Shown one piece after another: positions 17,779 through 27,331 of a DNA stretch of 64,000 nt (position 1 is its first letter; each line of letters begins with the position of its first letter). Both the position numbers and the translations under genes were made by a program. The notes beneath the pieces are model-generated. The model was not told the DNA's origin and did no database searches. It saw only the letters and a program-made list of their open reading frames with translations. The DNA is taken from positions 84,137-148,136 of the forward strand of contig CAUQTI010000008.1 in the NCBI GenBank assembly GCA_963521065.1, in the 5' to 3' direction. The DNA is from IOR16 sp963521065 (GTDB taxonomy: Bacteria > Bacillota > Clostridia > Peptostreptococcales > Anaerovoracaceae).

Positions 17779-18897
17779 TTAATATAAGCTTGCGAAAATT
17801 TCGCGGATTTCTTCCTTGCTTAGCGGTACATAATTATTTGCCAAAAGCCGCTGCTGATTCGCAATTGTACTTTCTGTAAATTCGTCAATCTGCGCTTCAG
17901 TCATTCCATATTCTTTCAATGCCTTTTTTGCAATTAATTTATTTAAAAACTCTTCTAATGCGTCAAACACGTCGCCTTTCGCATCACAGCCTAAAGTCTC
18001 TGCAAAAATTTCCTTAGCCTGAACAATTTTTCCATTTGGATTTTTTCGGTCATACATTTTAAAGACTTCTGTAAAGAACTGATAATTTGCTTCACCATGC
18101 GGTACATGGAACGCGCCGCCTATGCTGTAGGATAAAGCATGCACTGCTGCACAGCCTGCATTACCGAACGCAATGCCAGCGTAATTTGCAGCCAGTACAA
18201 ATGTTTTCAAATCATCCAGACGAGCTTCCGGTCCATTTGCTATAATCTTCTTATATCCACCCATAATCATTTCGATGGCCTTCAAAGAATACATCTCTGT
18301 AAACGGGGATGCCTTCGGTGACAGATACGATTCAATTGCATGAATCAATGCATCAATCGAGCTTGTTACAAAGAATTTATATGGCAGTCCCTTTACGGTC
18401 TCCGGAATTAATACTGCGCAATCTCCATATGTTTCTTCTACTGCAATTCCTTTTTTTGTATGCTTTGCTTTCAACTCTGCAATTGCAACATTGGTCACTT
18501 CGCTTCCCGTTCCGCAGGTTGTCGGAATTAAAATTAATTCTTTTTTCTTTACCGGTAAAATAGTCCCTTCAAACAGGTCAATGGAATGCTCCGGTACGTC
18601 TAAGGCTAAAATCTTACAAATATCTACAATCGTTCCGCCTCCGAATGCAATGATACGGTCAAAATTGAACTTCTTCATTTCCTTTGTCATTGCATCAATC
18701 ATTTCGTCAGAAGGCTCTCCAACTCCGAATCTTTCCTGGAAAATCAAGTTAGTTTCGATTCCTAACGGTTTCATAAACGGCTCGTAAATAAATTCATTGG
18801 TCACAACCAAATCATTTTTTCCAATCTTAAATTCATCATTAAATTCCTTGAAGGTGTCAAAATAAAACACTTTAGGTACTACTCTTAAAGCCTGCAT
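17779..18897 (-). CDS. abfH: NAD-dependent 4-hydroxybutyrate dehydrogenase (iron-type alcohol dehydrogenase family)
   Basis: 372-aa group III (iron-containing) alcohol dehydrogenase, expected to reduce succinate semialdehyde to 4-hydroxybutyrate. The nucleotide-binding AFGGGTIVDICK, the SIDALIHAIESYLSP metal-binding segment and the HVPHGEANY histidines are visible. The start is ATG 18897 (MQALRVVPKVFYFDTF), matching the N terminus of related 4-hydroxybutyrate dehydrogenases; the longer reading to 19002 is a shadow of the preceding gene's end. The position between the CoA-transferase and AbfD supports the assignment. Confidence 0.92.
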   Translation of the reverse strand: MQALRVVPKVFYFDTFKEFNDEFKIGKNDLVVTNEFIYEPFMKPLGIETNLIFQERFGVGEPSDEMIDAMTKEMKKFNFDRIIAFGGGTIVDICKILALDVPEHSIDLFEGTILPVKKKELILIPTTCGTGSEVTNVAIAELKAKHTKKGIAVEETYGDCAVLIPETVKGLPYKFFVTSSIDALIHAIESYLSPKASPFTEMYSLKAIEMIMGGYKKIIANGPEARLDDLKTFVLAANYAGIAFGNAGCAAVHALSYSIGGAFHVPHGEANYQFFTEVFKMYDRKNPNGKIVQAKEIFAETLGCDAKGDVFDALEEFLNKLIAKKALKEYGMTEAQIDEFTESTIANQQRLLANNYVPLSKEEIREIFASLY

Positions 18898-18919
18898 ATC
18901 ATTCCCTCTCTTCCTTCTT

Positions 18920-20248
18920 TTAAAAGTTTTTTGCAATGGCGTGAAATTTTTCGTGGAATCTCTTTTCAAATTCAGCCTGCAATTCATCTCTGGCACTTTC
19001 ATGTGCTATATTAATTAAGCTTCTTGCACGCTCTCTTAAGGATTTTCCTTTCAGCTCTGCAATGCCGCATTCTGTCACTACATAGTCAATGTCATTTCTC
19101 GAGGTTGTAACCGCAGCTCCATGGTCTAAAAACGGTGCAATTTTTGAAATGATACTCCCGTCTTTTTTCTGGGTATAAGAAGCCATTGCTATAATGGATT
19201 TCCCATCCTCTGCCATGGAGGCACCTCGGATAAAGTCGACCTGCCCGCCTACACCTGAAAATTGTTTCAGACCAATGGTTTCTGCTGCAATCTGTCCCAT
19301 AAGGTCCACTTGAATTGCCGAATTTACGCATACCATCTTGTTCTGCTTCATAATAACTGCAGGATGATTTACATAATCCACCGGCCTTACTTCAATTTCC
19401 GGATTGTTGTGTGCAAAATCGTAAAGCTTTCGACTCCCCATTAAAAAGGTGACCGTCATCTTTCCTTTGTCAAACTTTTTAAATTTTCCGGTGATGACTC
19501 CTTTTTCATAAAGAGCTAAGGTACCGTCAGAGATCATTTCAGAATGTATGCCTAAATTCTTCCTGTCTCCGAGCAGCTGAATCACTGCATCAGGGATTCC
19601 GCCAATTCCGAGCTGTAACGTAGAACCGTCCTCAATCAAAGAAACACAGTTCGCTCCGATGGCTTTTTCCAGCTCTCCAATCTGAGTTGGCTTAGATTCA
19701 TACACCGGCGTAGAAGCTTCTACAATGTAATCGAATTCGGAAACATGAACTTTTTCGCCGTATGTCCTTGGAAACTGTTCATTTACCTGCACCATAACGA
19801 TTTTTGCAGATTTGATAGCCTGATAGGTGTAATCCACAGACGTGCCCAGACTGCAATAGCCTTCTTCATCCGGCGGTGTTACCTGCGCCATTACTACATC
19901 ACACCGGAGCTTTTTCTCCCGCAGCAACAACGGTACCTCATGGAAGAAGGAAGGTGTAAAATCTGCGCGCCCTTCAATAATCGCCGTGCGGGTGTTTGGA
20001 CTTACAAATAATGGATTTGCCCGAAAATGTTCTTCCATTCCGGGTGCGGCATAGCCGCCGCTCCCAAGACTGACCATATGCTTTACTTCTACGTTTTTAT
20101 ACTGCGCCGCGTTTGCAATCATCGCTTCAACCAGAACGGGAGGCTCTCCTACACAGTGTGCCAATACCACTGCGTCACCGTCCTCGATATGGCGAACCGC
20201 TTCTTCTGCGGTGCATAACCGGCTTTTGTACTGTTCCTGCCAACCCAT
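18920..20248 (-). CDS. abfT: 4-hydroxybutyrate CoA-transferase
   Basis: 442-aa family I CoA-transferase of the AbfT/Cat2 type that activates 4-hydroxybutyrate with acetyl-CoA. The catalytic glutamate is expected at Glu237 in HSEMISDG. The GIGGIPDAV stretch and C-terminal GGQVDFIRGA are typical. Length equals that of AbfT (about 438 aa). It begins 10 nt after gabT and ends just before abfH, so the genes are co-transcribed. Confidence 0.95.
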   Translation of the reverse strand: MGWQEQYKSRLCTAEEAVRHIEDGDAVVLAHCVGEPPVLVEAMIANAAQYKNVEVKHMVSLGSGGYAAPGMEEHFRANPLFVSPNTRTAIIEGRADFTPSFFHEVPLLLREKKLRCDVVMAQVTPPDEEGYCSLGTSVDYTYQAIKSAKIVMVQVNEQFPRTYGEKVHVSEFDYIVEASTPVYESKPTQIGELEKAIGANCVSLIEDGSTLQLGIGGIPDAVIQLLGDRKNLGIHSEMISDGTLALYEKGVITGKFKKFDKGKMTVTFLMGSRKLYDFAHNNPEIEVRPVDYVNHPAVIMKQNKMVCVNSAIQVDLMGQIAAETIGLKQFSGVGGQVDFIRGASMAEDGKSIIAMASYTQKKDGSIISKIAPFLDHGAAVTTSRNDIDYVVTECGIAELKGKSLRERARSLINIAHESARDELQAEFEKRFHEKFHAIAKNF

Positions 20249-20258
20249 GTCGATCCTC

Positions 20259-21611
20259 CTATTTCATGCAAGCTTTGATTGCGTTCTCATAGATTTCCAA
20301 TCCCTTATCCAACTGCTCTTCTGTAATAACGAGCGGTGCCAAAAAGCGGATTACATTGCCGTATGTGCCTGCACTCTCAAGAAGAAGACCATGTTTTACT
20401 GCTTCTGCTACGATTGCGTTGACAATTTGAGCATTTGGCTCTTTTGTTTTCTTGTCTTTTACAAACTCAATTCCCATCATGCAGCCAGTGCCTCTTACAT
20501 CGCCGACTACTTCATATTTTTCTTTCCAGGATTCCCAAATCTTCATTACTTTTTCAGAAATCTTTAATGCTCTTCCCGGGAAGTCCTCTTTTTCCATAAT
20601 ATTGATTACTTCAAGTGCCGCTGCACAAGCCAACGCATTTCCGCAATACGTTCCGCCAATGGTTCCAGCCGGTACCGCATCCATGATTTCAGTACTTGCA
20701 GTGACTGCACTGAGAGGTGCTCCGCCTGCGATGGATTTTGCACAAGTCATGATGTCCGGTGCACAGCCAGCTTCCTTCCAATACTCCGTCGCAAACATTC
20801 TTCCTGATCTTCCGAATCCGGTCTGTACCTCATCCGCTACCAGAAGGATTCCTTTTTCATCACAAATTTTGCGAATCGCTTTTACCCATTCAATCGGTGC
20901 CGGTACAAATCCGCCTTCGCCCTGAATTGGCTCAAGTACAATTGCTGCAACATATTCTGCCGGACTTGCTTCTACAAACATTTCTTCCAGCTTCTTCACA
21001 TAATAATCAATCGCATCTTTCTCATTCATATTGCCAGGAGCTCTGTACAGATACGGAAATTCTGCTCTGTAAACGCCATCTGGGAAAGGTCCCATCCCGA
21101 CTGCATAAGCTTTCTTTGCGGTCATTGTCATAGTCATATTCGTTCTTCCGTGGAATGCACCAGTGAAGACGATGATATTCGGTCTGCCGGTATAGCCTCT
21201 TGCTATTTTTACTGCGTTCTCGTCCGCTTCCGCTCCGCTGTTTACAAACATCGTTTTTTTCGTGTCGCCCTTTACCGGAACGATTTCATTTAATTTTTCA
21301 GCCAGCTTGATATAACCCTCATGCGTCGTGATATTCATCATCGCATGGAAGAATTTATCGGATTGCGCTTTTACTGCATCTACAAGTTCCGGTTTGCTGT
21401 ATCCAATATTTAAAACACCAACACCGCCGATCCAATCAAGGAACACGTTTCCGTCCACGTCTTCAAACATTGCACCTTCTCCTCTTGCAATGACACATGG
21501 ATAGGCACATTTGATGGCATTCGGAACTGCTTTTTCACGTCGTGCGATGATTTCGGATGCCTTTGGCCCCGGTAGTGCGGTTACAACTTTAGGTAATGCA
21601 TTTTTCAACAT
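20259..21611 (-). CDS. gabT: 4-aminobutyrate aminotransferase
   Basis: 450-aa class III PLP aminotransferase transferring the amino group of GABA to 2-oxoglutarate and giving succinate semialdehyde. The PLP lysine is Lys292 (CAKSIAGGAPLS); Asp260 in VADEVQTGFGR binds the pyridine nitrogen; FVNSGAEADENAVK binds phosphate. It is the first gene of the operon. The sigma-54 promoter lies about 100 nt before the start codon. Confidence 0.93.
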   Translation of the reverse strand: MLKNALPKVVTALPGPKASEIIARREKAVPNAIKCAYPCVIARGEGAMFEDVDGNVFLDWIGGVGVLNIGYSKPELVDAVKAQSDKFFHAMMNITTHEGYIKLAEKLNEIVPVKGDTKKTMFVNSGAEADENAVKIARGYTGRPNIIVFTGAFHGRTNMTMTMTAKKAYAVGMGPFPDGVYRAEFPYLYRAPGNMNEKDAIDYYVKKLEEMFVEASPAEYVAAIVLEPIQGEGGFVPAPIEWVKAIRKICDEKGILLVADEVQTGFGRSGRMFATEYWKEAGCAPDIMTCAKSIAGGAPLSAVTASTEIMDAVPAGTIGGTYCGNALACAAALEVINIMEKEDFPGRALKISEKVMKIWESWKEKYEVVGDVRGTGCMMGIEFVKDKKTKEPNAQIVNAIVAEAVKHGLLLESAGTYGNVIRFLAPLVITEEQLDKGLEIYENAIKACMK

Positions 21612-21708
21612 CTTTCTTTACCTCCTAAAAACTGTTCTCCTTTTCCGCCAGTCATTTATTAGAAAATTACTAGCGTGTGGATGATTTAAACTTTGTCATT
21701 TTATTAAC

Positions 21709-21723
21709 GCAATTCGCGTGCCA
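21709..21723 (-). promoter_or_regulatory. Sigma-54 (-24/-12) promoter of the gabT-abfT-abfH-abfD-permease operon
   Basis: The minus strand reads TGGCACGCGAATTGC: GG and GC elements are exactly 10 bp apart and both match the TGGCAC-N5-TTGC consensus in full. It lies about 100 nt upstream of gabT, while a sigma-54 activator gene sits at the other end of the operon. Confidence 0.88.
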
Positions 21724-21819
21724 CAATATTCTTCTTCTAAAAAAAAATAAAATAGGAGGCCCTTCAGCTGTGAAATTTCAATTAAAACAAGAATTATGCA
21801 TTTTTTTTAAGACAACTTA

Positions 21820-21835
21820 TGACAAAATTTTATCA
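21820..21835. promoter_or_regulatory. Putative enhancer (upstream activator site) palindrome
   Basis: TGACAAAATTTTATCA is an inverted repeat with one mismatched pair, about 100 bp upstream of the -24 element, where enhancer-binding proteins usually bind. The rest of 21612-22047 is AT-rich and shows only the -24/-12 promoter and the promoter of the next gene. Confidence 0.45.
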
Positions 21836-21962
21836 ATTTTTACACAAAAAAAGAAGTGAAAATTATTAAAAATCTAATAATTCTATTTATTTTCTAATAA
21901 CCTTTCTCGAAAGATTGAAAAAACTTTTTATTGAATAACTTTTTCCCCATTTCTTATATTTC

Positions 21963-21971
21963 TGATATAAT
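21963..21971 (+). promoter_or_regulatory. Extended -10 promoter of the EAL-like/HDOD gene
   Basis: TGATATAAT (TGn plus perfect TATAAT) lies 76 bp before the start codon. Confidence 0.5.
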
Positions 21972-22047
21972 GAATCTAATAGTCCGATGCAGGAGTACAA
22001 TTTACTATTATAATAGGTCTTACTCAAACAAGAAAAAGGGGGACAAG

Positions 22048-23670
22048 ATGCAAAAATATGTAGTACGGCAGCCAATCAAAGATCTTAATCAGCAGATTTT
22101 TGGTTATGAAGTGGTATTTCAAGATGATACCGGCGGTCTGTCAAATCAGACAAAAGACCGCAATGCAGCAGACTTGATTGCCGATTTCCTGCTGCAAAAC
22201 GGCAATAAAATATTCGAAGATAAAATTGCGTTTATTACCTTTACACCCAACCTTTTATTTCGAAACGTTCCGAAGATTTTCAGACAAAATCAGCTTGTGA
22301 TTCAAATTGATGATAACGTAATCATTCATCCTTTGGCGCAAAACATCATTCACCGCTATAAAAAACAAAATTATAAAGTGGCAGTGAATGACTTTCAGTT
22401 TGCACCGCGTTATTTTTCTATGATGGATATCATCGACTATATTCGACTGGATTTTCGCAACCTTGATACAAATTTAACCTCTTTCCGCAATATTATAAGA
22501 ACGGCAAAAGGGTTTCAGAAAAAGTGCATTGCCTACGGAGTAAATACAAAAAAAGCGTATGAGCTTGCCGTTGAGTTAGAAGTAGACTATATGCAAGGCT
22601 CTTACATCGCTGAGGATGTTTCAAAGAAAGTGAATCGCCTTGAATATCTTCAAGGAAACTTCTTTCAGCTCGTCGTGGAATTAACAAAGGATGAGCCGGA
22701 TTTGGCCCTGGTAGAGCAGATTATTTCCAGAGATGTCAGTCTGACATTTTCCCTTTTAAAGATGGTCAACTCTGCCTACTTCGCTTTAAGACACAAGGTA
22801 AGTTCGATTATGCAGTCGCTCGTTATCTTAGGTCTTGGCCAGCTAAAGCAGTGGATTTACCTTTTAAGCTTTCAGCAGGATGATGATAACCTTCCGGAGG
22901 ATTTGGTCAAGGTTTCTCTATTGCGGGCAAATTTCTGCTCCAGCCTGCTCCCACACGCCACAGATATGCCGATTTCCAGATCCGAAGCTTACCTAATGGG
23001 TATGTTTTCTACGTTAGGTCTTCTGATGGATGCACCTCTTGAAGAGCTTTTGGATGAGCTTTACATTGCCGATGAGGTGAAAGCCGCTCTGCTCAGCAGA
23101 GAAGGCCGCTGCGGGCAGCTTTACGAACTGGTTCTCAGCTACGAAAAAGCCGATTGGAAGCGCATTTCCGAATTGGCCGATGCCTTAGGAATTCCGAAGA
23201 ACGTTATGTCTCAGATATACTTTGAGTGTGTAGAAACAGTAAATAATATCTGGAATAGCCTAATGCTCTCTTCTTCTACTTCCGAAACGCCTCCGGCGCA
23301 GCCAGCTGACAGTATTTTGTCGAAAAATGTGTGTCTGAGTGAAGAAGGGATTATCGAACAGAAAGAAGTAATTCCGGTGCAGGAGGACGCCTCCTTCCCC
23401 CCCCAGCCAAACAAAAATAGAGAAAAAGCAAAAACGACGATAGAAAATGAAAAAGCGGGCCCGTCCATCACGGCCGCTCTCAATACAGGTGCCGCCCCTT
23501 TCGGTGCAGGTACAACGGTAGCCTATGAGGCAAGCAAAATCGTTAAAAATCCATCCTCTGCTGCTTCTCCGAAAGCAGATGCGAAAAAAGCCGACTCTGC
23601 TATGGACGGAAAGGTAACCTCGTCAGCCAGTGATGGCTTTATGCCGGATTCTTTTTGGGATGAATTTTAG
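22048..23670 (+). CDS. EAL-like/HDOD-domain signalling protein (YuxH type)
   Basis: 540-aa cytoplasmic protein. The N-terminal third (about 1-200) resembles a degenerate EAL domain (VVRQPIKDLNQQIFGYEVVFQ) without the catalytic EAL and metal-binding residues, so c-di-GMP hydrolysis is unlikely. An HDOD domain follows (about 200-400: SRDVSLTFSLLKMVNSAYF, SIMQSLVILGLGQLKQW). The last 110 residues are a low-complexity Ala/Lys/Ser/Pro-rich tail. The ATG at 22048 follows AAAGGGGGA; the longer reading from 21931 would include the promoter. YuxH/CdgJ-type proteins are linked to signalling and motility in other bacteria; the CheW gene lies next door on the other strand. Confidence 0.85.
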   Translation: MQKYVVRQPIKDLNQQIFGYEVVFQDDTGGLSNQTKDRNAADLIADFLLQNGNKIFEDKIAFITFTPNLLFRNVPKIFRQNQLVIQIDDNVIIHPLAQNIIHRYKKQNYKVAVNDFQFAPRYFSMMDIIDYIRLDFRNLDTNLTSFRNIIRTAKGFQKKCIAYGVNTKKAYELAVELEVDYMQGSYIAEDVSKKVNRLEYLQGNFFQLVVELTKDEPDLALVEQIISRDVSLTFSLLKMVNSAYFALRHKVSSIMQSLVILGLGQLKQWIYLLSFQQDDDNLPEDLVKVSLLRANFCSSLLPHATDMPISRSEAYLMGMFSTLGLLMDAPLEELLDELYIADEVKAALLSREGRCGQLYELVLSYEKADWKRISELADALGIPKNVMSQIYFECVETVNNIWNSLMLSSSTSETPPAQPADSILSKNVCLSEEGIIEQKEVIPVQEDASFPPQPNKNREKAKTTIENEKAGPSITAALNTGAAPFGAGTTVAYEASKIVKNPSSAASPKADAKKADSAMDGKVTSSASDGFMPDSFWDEF

Positions 23671-23723
23671 CCATTGAAAACAGAAGTTTAATTATTGTAA
23701 ACTTAAATTTCATTGCATCAACT

Positions 23724-23764
23724 AAAAAAGCCCTGTCATTTTAAAAATGACAGGGCTTTTTTTC
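23724..23764. terminator. Bidirectional terminator between the HDOD gene and cheW
   Basis: AAAAAAGCCCTGTCATTTT and its complement form a long perfect stem with A and T runs at either side. Confidence 0.92.
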
Positions 23765-23817
23765 GGTCTATATGCTATTTCTATCCAGTTACTCCGCTTT
23801 CACGAAAAATACAAGTT

Positions 23818-24330
23818 TTAAGATACTTTTGTAATGAGATCAATTGCATCCTCGTTCAGCATGGTTTCCGTATTGAATAGTAAAACAATCTTTTCATTCA
23901 ATCTGCCAATCCCAGACAAGTTTGACGGTGCATCGCTCTTCTCCCCGGCAAGCTGCGGCGGCTTTGAAATCTGCTCTGCTTCAATCTTCACCACTTCATC
24001 GACCTCATCCACAATAAAACCAATTAAGCTTTCTTGTATATTCGTTACAACAATGCACGTTCTCTCATTGTAGGCTATCGCTGGTTTATTGAAACGAAGA
24101 CGTACATCAATCACCGGAATCATAGCTCCCCGTAAATGGATAATCCCCTTTACATACTCAGGAAATTCCGGCATTGGAGTAATTTCCTGCATCCCTACAA
24201 TCTGCACCACGTCAGCAATCGGGATTCCAAAAAACTGTCCTTCTGTTAAAAAAGTTAAATACTTTCCATCCATTTCTGAAATATTCGATATATCTTCCGG
24301 CATCCATTGCTCCATCCTATTTTGATCCAT
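23818..24330 (-). CDS. cheW: CheW-like chemotaxis coupling protein
   Basis: 170-aa single CheW (SH3-like) domain. Family segments are visible: YLTFLTEGQFFGIPI, PEYVKGIIHLRGAMIPVIDVRLRF and IGFIVDEVDEV. It would couple chemoreceptors to the histidine kinase CheA. No cheA or receptor gene lies nearby, so it works with proteins encoded elsewhere. The start is uncertain: ATG 24330 or a second ATG at 24315 with AGG just upstream. Confidence 0.92.
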   Translation of the reverse strand: MDQNRMEQWMPEDISNISEMDGKYLTFLTEGQFFGIPIADVVQIVGMQEITPMPEFPEYVKGIIHLRGAMIPVIDVRLRFNKPAIAYNERTCIVVTNIQESLIGFIVDEVDEVVKIEAEQISKPPQLAGEKSDAPSNLSGIGRLNEKIVLLFNTETMLNEDAIDLITKVS

Positions 24331-24457
24331 GACCTAATCGTCCCCCAATTCTTTTATTATTACAGAATACATTTATTGAATAAAACGTATTTATTCTATT
24401 ATACACAATATATTTGTATTTGTCATTGTACCGATTCTAAATTTTCAGTTCTTTCGA

Positions 24458-26191
24458 TCAAAACTGATTCAATTCATAGTATAAGCCTTTCTTTTCTATC
24501 AATTCAGCATGTGTGCCGCTCTCCACAATGCCCTGATCCGTAAGTACCAAAATCACAGAAGCGTTTCGTATTGTCGATAAGCGATGAGCTATGGTGAATG
24601 TTGTCCGTCCTTTTGCCAGCTTTTCCAACGAATTTTGTACAATTCTCTCACTTTCATTGTCTAATGCCGATGTAGCTTCGTCTAAAATGAGAATCGGAGG
24701 GTTTTTTAAGAAAACTCTGGCGATGCTGATTCTCTGTTTCTGGCCGCCGGACAGTTTGACACCTCGTTCTCCGACATACGTCTGATACCCTTCCTCCAAT
24801 TCTTCGATAAATTCATGTGCCCCCGCCATCTTTGCTGCATTCATCACTTCCTCAAAAGAAGCTCCAGGTTTACCATACTCTATATTATCGTAAACTGTTC
24901 CCGAGAAGAGATATACGTCCTGTTGCACGATTCCAATTTGTGAACGAAGAGAACGTAATGTTACGTTTTTAATATCGTGTCCATCCACCAGCACTCGGCC
25001 TGCGCTTACCTCGTAAAATCTGGGAATCAAATTACAAAGTGTACTTTTTCCACCTCCGGAAGGACCGACAAGTGCGACATTTTCTCCCGGTTTTACATGC
25101 AAATTAATATTCGAAAGTACGCTTTTTTCACCTTCTGAATAACGAAAACTCACTTGATCAAACTGAATCTCTCCCTTGATTTCACCAAGTGAAACGGCTT
25201 CTTCCGCATCCTGAATTTCAACCGGAACATCCATCACTTCGACAAAACGCTCAATCCCTGTCATCCCTCTTTGAAACTGCTCTGTAAATTCGACAATTCT
25301 TCGAACAGAGGCAAGCAGCATCGTTACGTACAGCAGATAGGAGATTAAATCCGGTGCTGTAATCCTTCCATTGACCATAAACAATGCACCTACGACGACC
25401 ACCATAATGTACATAATTCCGTCAAACAGCCTCGTTGTGCTCTGAAATCCAGCCATATAATGATAGACTTCTTTCTTTATGTTTAAAAAACCGCCATTGC
25501 CTTCTTCAAACTTTCGTTCCTCCATCGCTTCATTTGCAAACGATTTTACGACACGAACTCCAAGCAAGCTATCCTCTACTTGAGCATTTAATTCTCCAAT
25601 CTGGTTTCTTGACTTCTTAAAAGCTCTCCGCATTCGCTTGTTAAAGTACATAGAGCAGTAAATCATAACTGGGATCACTGCAAAAATGAGAATGGTCAGC
25701 GTAACATCCATCGTACAGAGAATCGCAAAAGATGCACTGATTTTGACAGCAGCAATGAAATATTCCTCCGGGCAATGATGCGCAAATTCTGTGATATCAA
25801 AAAGGTCACTTGTAATTCTGGCCATAAGCTGTCCGATTTTCGTATTATCATAATAGGAATAAGACAGTTCCTGCAAATGAGAAAATAGGTCTCTACGCAT
25901 ATCCGTCTCAATTTTTGCCCCCATCATATGTCCGATATTTGCCATATAGTAATTGGCAATCATATCAATCAACCGCAGTAAAAGGTAAACTGCACCGAGA
26001 GATAAGATCATGCGAACGGTTAAGGCCTGCATGTCGTTCATACCTCTGTCTGTGATGAATCTTACAATCAGCGGAAGCACTAGTTCACACAAAGTAGTAA
26101 AGGCTGCGCAAAATAAATCTAAAAATAAAACACCTCTGTATTTTTTAAAATACGGCGCAAAGCGAAAAAGCAAATGTTTGTTTTCTTTCAT
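24458..26191 (-). CDS. ABC exporter, fused transmembrane and ATPase domains (MsbA/BmrA type)
   Basis: 577-aa half-transporter. Six membrane helices (about 15-310) precede a nucleotide-binding domain with Walker A GPSGGGKST, signature LSGGQKQR, Walker B ILILDEA and H-loop TIAHRLST. Such proteins export lipids, drugs or peptides as dimers. It ends a minus-strand run 15 nt downstream of whiA and may be co-transcribed with it. Substrate is not predictable. Confidence 0.92.
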   Translation of the reverse strand: MKENKHLLFRFAPYFKKYRGVLFLDLFCAAFTTLCELVLPLIVRFITDRGMNDMQALTVRMILSLGAVYLLLRLIDMIANYYMANIGHMMGAKIETDMRRDLFSHLQELSYSYYDNTKIGQLMARITSDLFDITEFAHHCPEEYFIAAVKISASFAILCTMDVTLTILIFAVIPVMIYCSMYFNKRMRRAFKKSRNQIGELNAQVEDSLLGVRVVKSFANEAMEERKFEEGNGGFLNIKKEVYHYMAGFQSTTRLFDGIMYIMVVVVGALFMVNGRITAPDLISYLLYVTMLLASVRRIVEFTEQFQRGMTGIERFVEVMDVPVEIQDAEEAVSLGEIKGEIQFDQVSFRYSEGEKSVLSNINLHVKPGENVALVGPSGGGKSTLCNLIPRFYEVSAGRVLVDGHDIKNVTLRSLRSQIGIVQQDVYLFSGTVYDNIEYGKPGASFEEVMNAAKMAGAHEFIEELEEGYQTYVGERGVKLSGGQKQRISIARVFLKNPPILILDEATSALDNESERIVQNSLEKLAKGRTTFTIAHRLSTIRNASVILVLTDQGIVESGTHAELIEKKGLYYELNQF

Positions 26192-26206
26192 ATTTTCTCC
26201 TTCCTC

Positions 26207-27166
26207 CTAGTTTTTATTTTTTTGCTCGCGGATTTTGTCCGCCAGCTCTCCAATTTTTTTGATTCGATGATTCAAGCCGGATTTTTTTAACGGCGGGTCC
26301 ATCATATCCGCTAATTCATTCAAAGAAGCCTCCGGATGCTCCAGGCGAAGCTGTGCAACGGAAAACAGCTTTTCCGGCAATGAGCCCAACCCTGCCATAT
26401 CTCGAATGTACTCAATGTCTACAATCTGTTTGGATGCAGCATTGACGGTTTTATCTAAATTGGCACTCTCACAGTTTACAATCCGGTTTGTTTTATTTCT
26501 CATTTCCTTTACAATCCGAATATTTTCAAAATCTAAAAGCTGTGCGTGCGCCCCCAATATATTCAAAAAATCAGTTATTTGTTCACTTTCTTTTAAGTAG
26601 ACAATGTAATTTTTCTTTCGCGGTACAATCTTTGCGTGCAGACCAAATCCATTGACTAGCTTCTTTACATCGTTCGCTAGAAATTCACTGTTGCATACAA
26701 TCTCCAGGTGATATGCTTTTTCCGGATTACTAATCGTTCCGGCTCCTAAAAAAACACCTCTCAAATAGGCTTTTTTACAGCAGCGTTTTTTTACTATATC
26801 TGAATAAATGCCGTCATTAATATAATTACAGCCTTCCTTTACAAGTAAAATTCCTGTTTCCCTTAATATCTGTTCTGCATTTCGTTCTGAACCGATTGTC
26901 AGTTCATACGAATGGCCTCGTTTTAAAATTGCGGCCTCAGAAACCGCCAAATCTGCTCTCGCGCCAAAATAGCTTTTTAAAAGCTTAATAAATAAGCGGG
27001 CTACCGCCGCATTTTCTGTGGTCAGCTTGACATCCATCTTTCCGCCTCCGGAAAGCTTTATCGTCCCGCACATGCGCAAAAAACCTGCAATTTGCGCAAG
27101 CATACAGCATTTCTTTTCCACCTCAATGCGTGCCAGCTCGTTTTTTGTCGTTGATGAGAAAGACAT
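26207..27166 (-). CDS. whiA: WhiA sporulation/cell-division regulator
   Basis: 319-aa protein with an N-terminal LAGLIDADG-like fold without nuclease function and a C-terminal helix-turn-helix (about 225-310, SLNELADMMDPPLKKSGLNHRIKKI). I place the start at ATG 27166 (MSFSSTTKNELARIEV), 7 nt after GGAGG; a GTG two codons earlier lies against the ribosome binding site. It normally follows rapZ-yvcK directly. Here a BKACE gene and a terminator separate it from yvcK. Confidence 0.95.
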   Translation of the reverse strand: MSFSSTTKNELARIEVEKKCCMLAQIAGFLRMCGTIKLSGGGKMDVKLTTENAAVARLFIKLLKSYFGARADLAVSEAAILKRGHSYELTIGSERNAEQILRETGILLVKEGCNYINDGIYSDIVKKRCCKKAYLRGVFLGAGTISNPEKAYHLEIVCNSEFLANDVKKLVNGFGLHAKIVPRKKNYIVYLKESEQITDFLNILGAHAQLLDFENIRIVKEMRNKTNRIVNCESANLDKTVNAASKQIVDIEYIRDMAGLGSLPEKLFSVAQLRLEHPEASLNELADMMDPPLKKSGLNHRIKKIGELADKIREQKNKN

Positions 27167-27277
27167 TGCCACACCTCCACTTTCATTTCAAATCGTTTTC
27201 CCATTTCTCTGGCTTCACCAAAGAAAAATTGTACTCTAACCGCCCGATTGGTGGTTCTATACTCTTTCATAAAATCC

Positions 27278-27317
27278 AAAAAAGCGGCAGGAGAAGAACT
27301 CCTTCCGCTTTTTTTAT
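27278..27317. terminator. Bidirectional-type terminator after the BKACE gene
   Basis: AAAAAAGCGG, c, AGGAG pair with CTCCT, t, CCGCTTTTTT. On the minus strand it closes the BKACE transcript before whiA, so whiA probably has its own promoter in 27167-27277. Confidence 0.88.
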
Positions 27318-27331
27318 GCACTACTGGTTCT

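Noticed and set aside
18897..19002. N-terminal extension of 4-hydroxybutyrate dehydrogenase
   Set aside because: The extension overlaps the end of abfT, is basic and unlike family N termini; ATG 18897 has a ribosome binding site.
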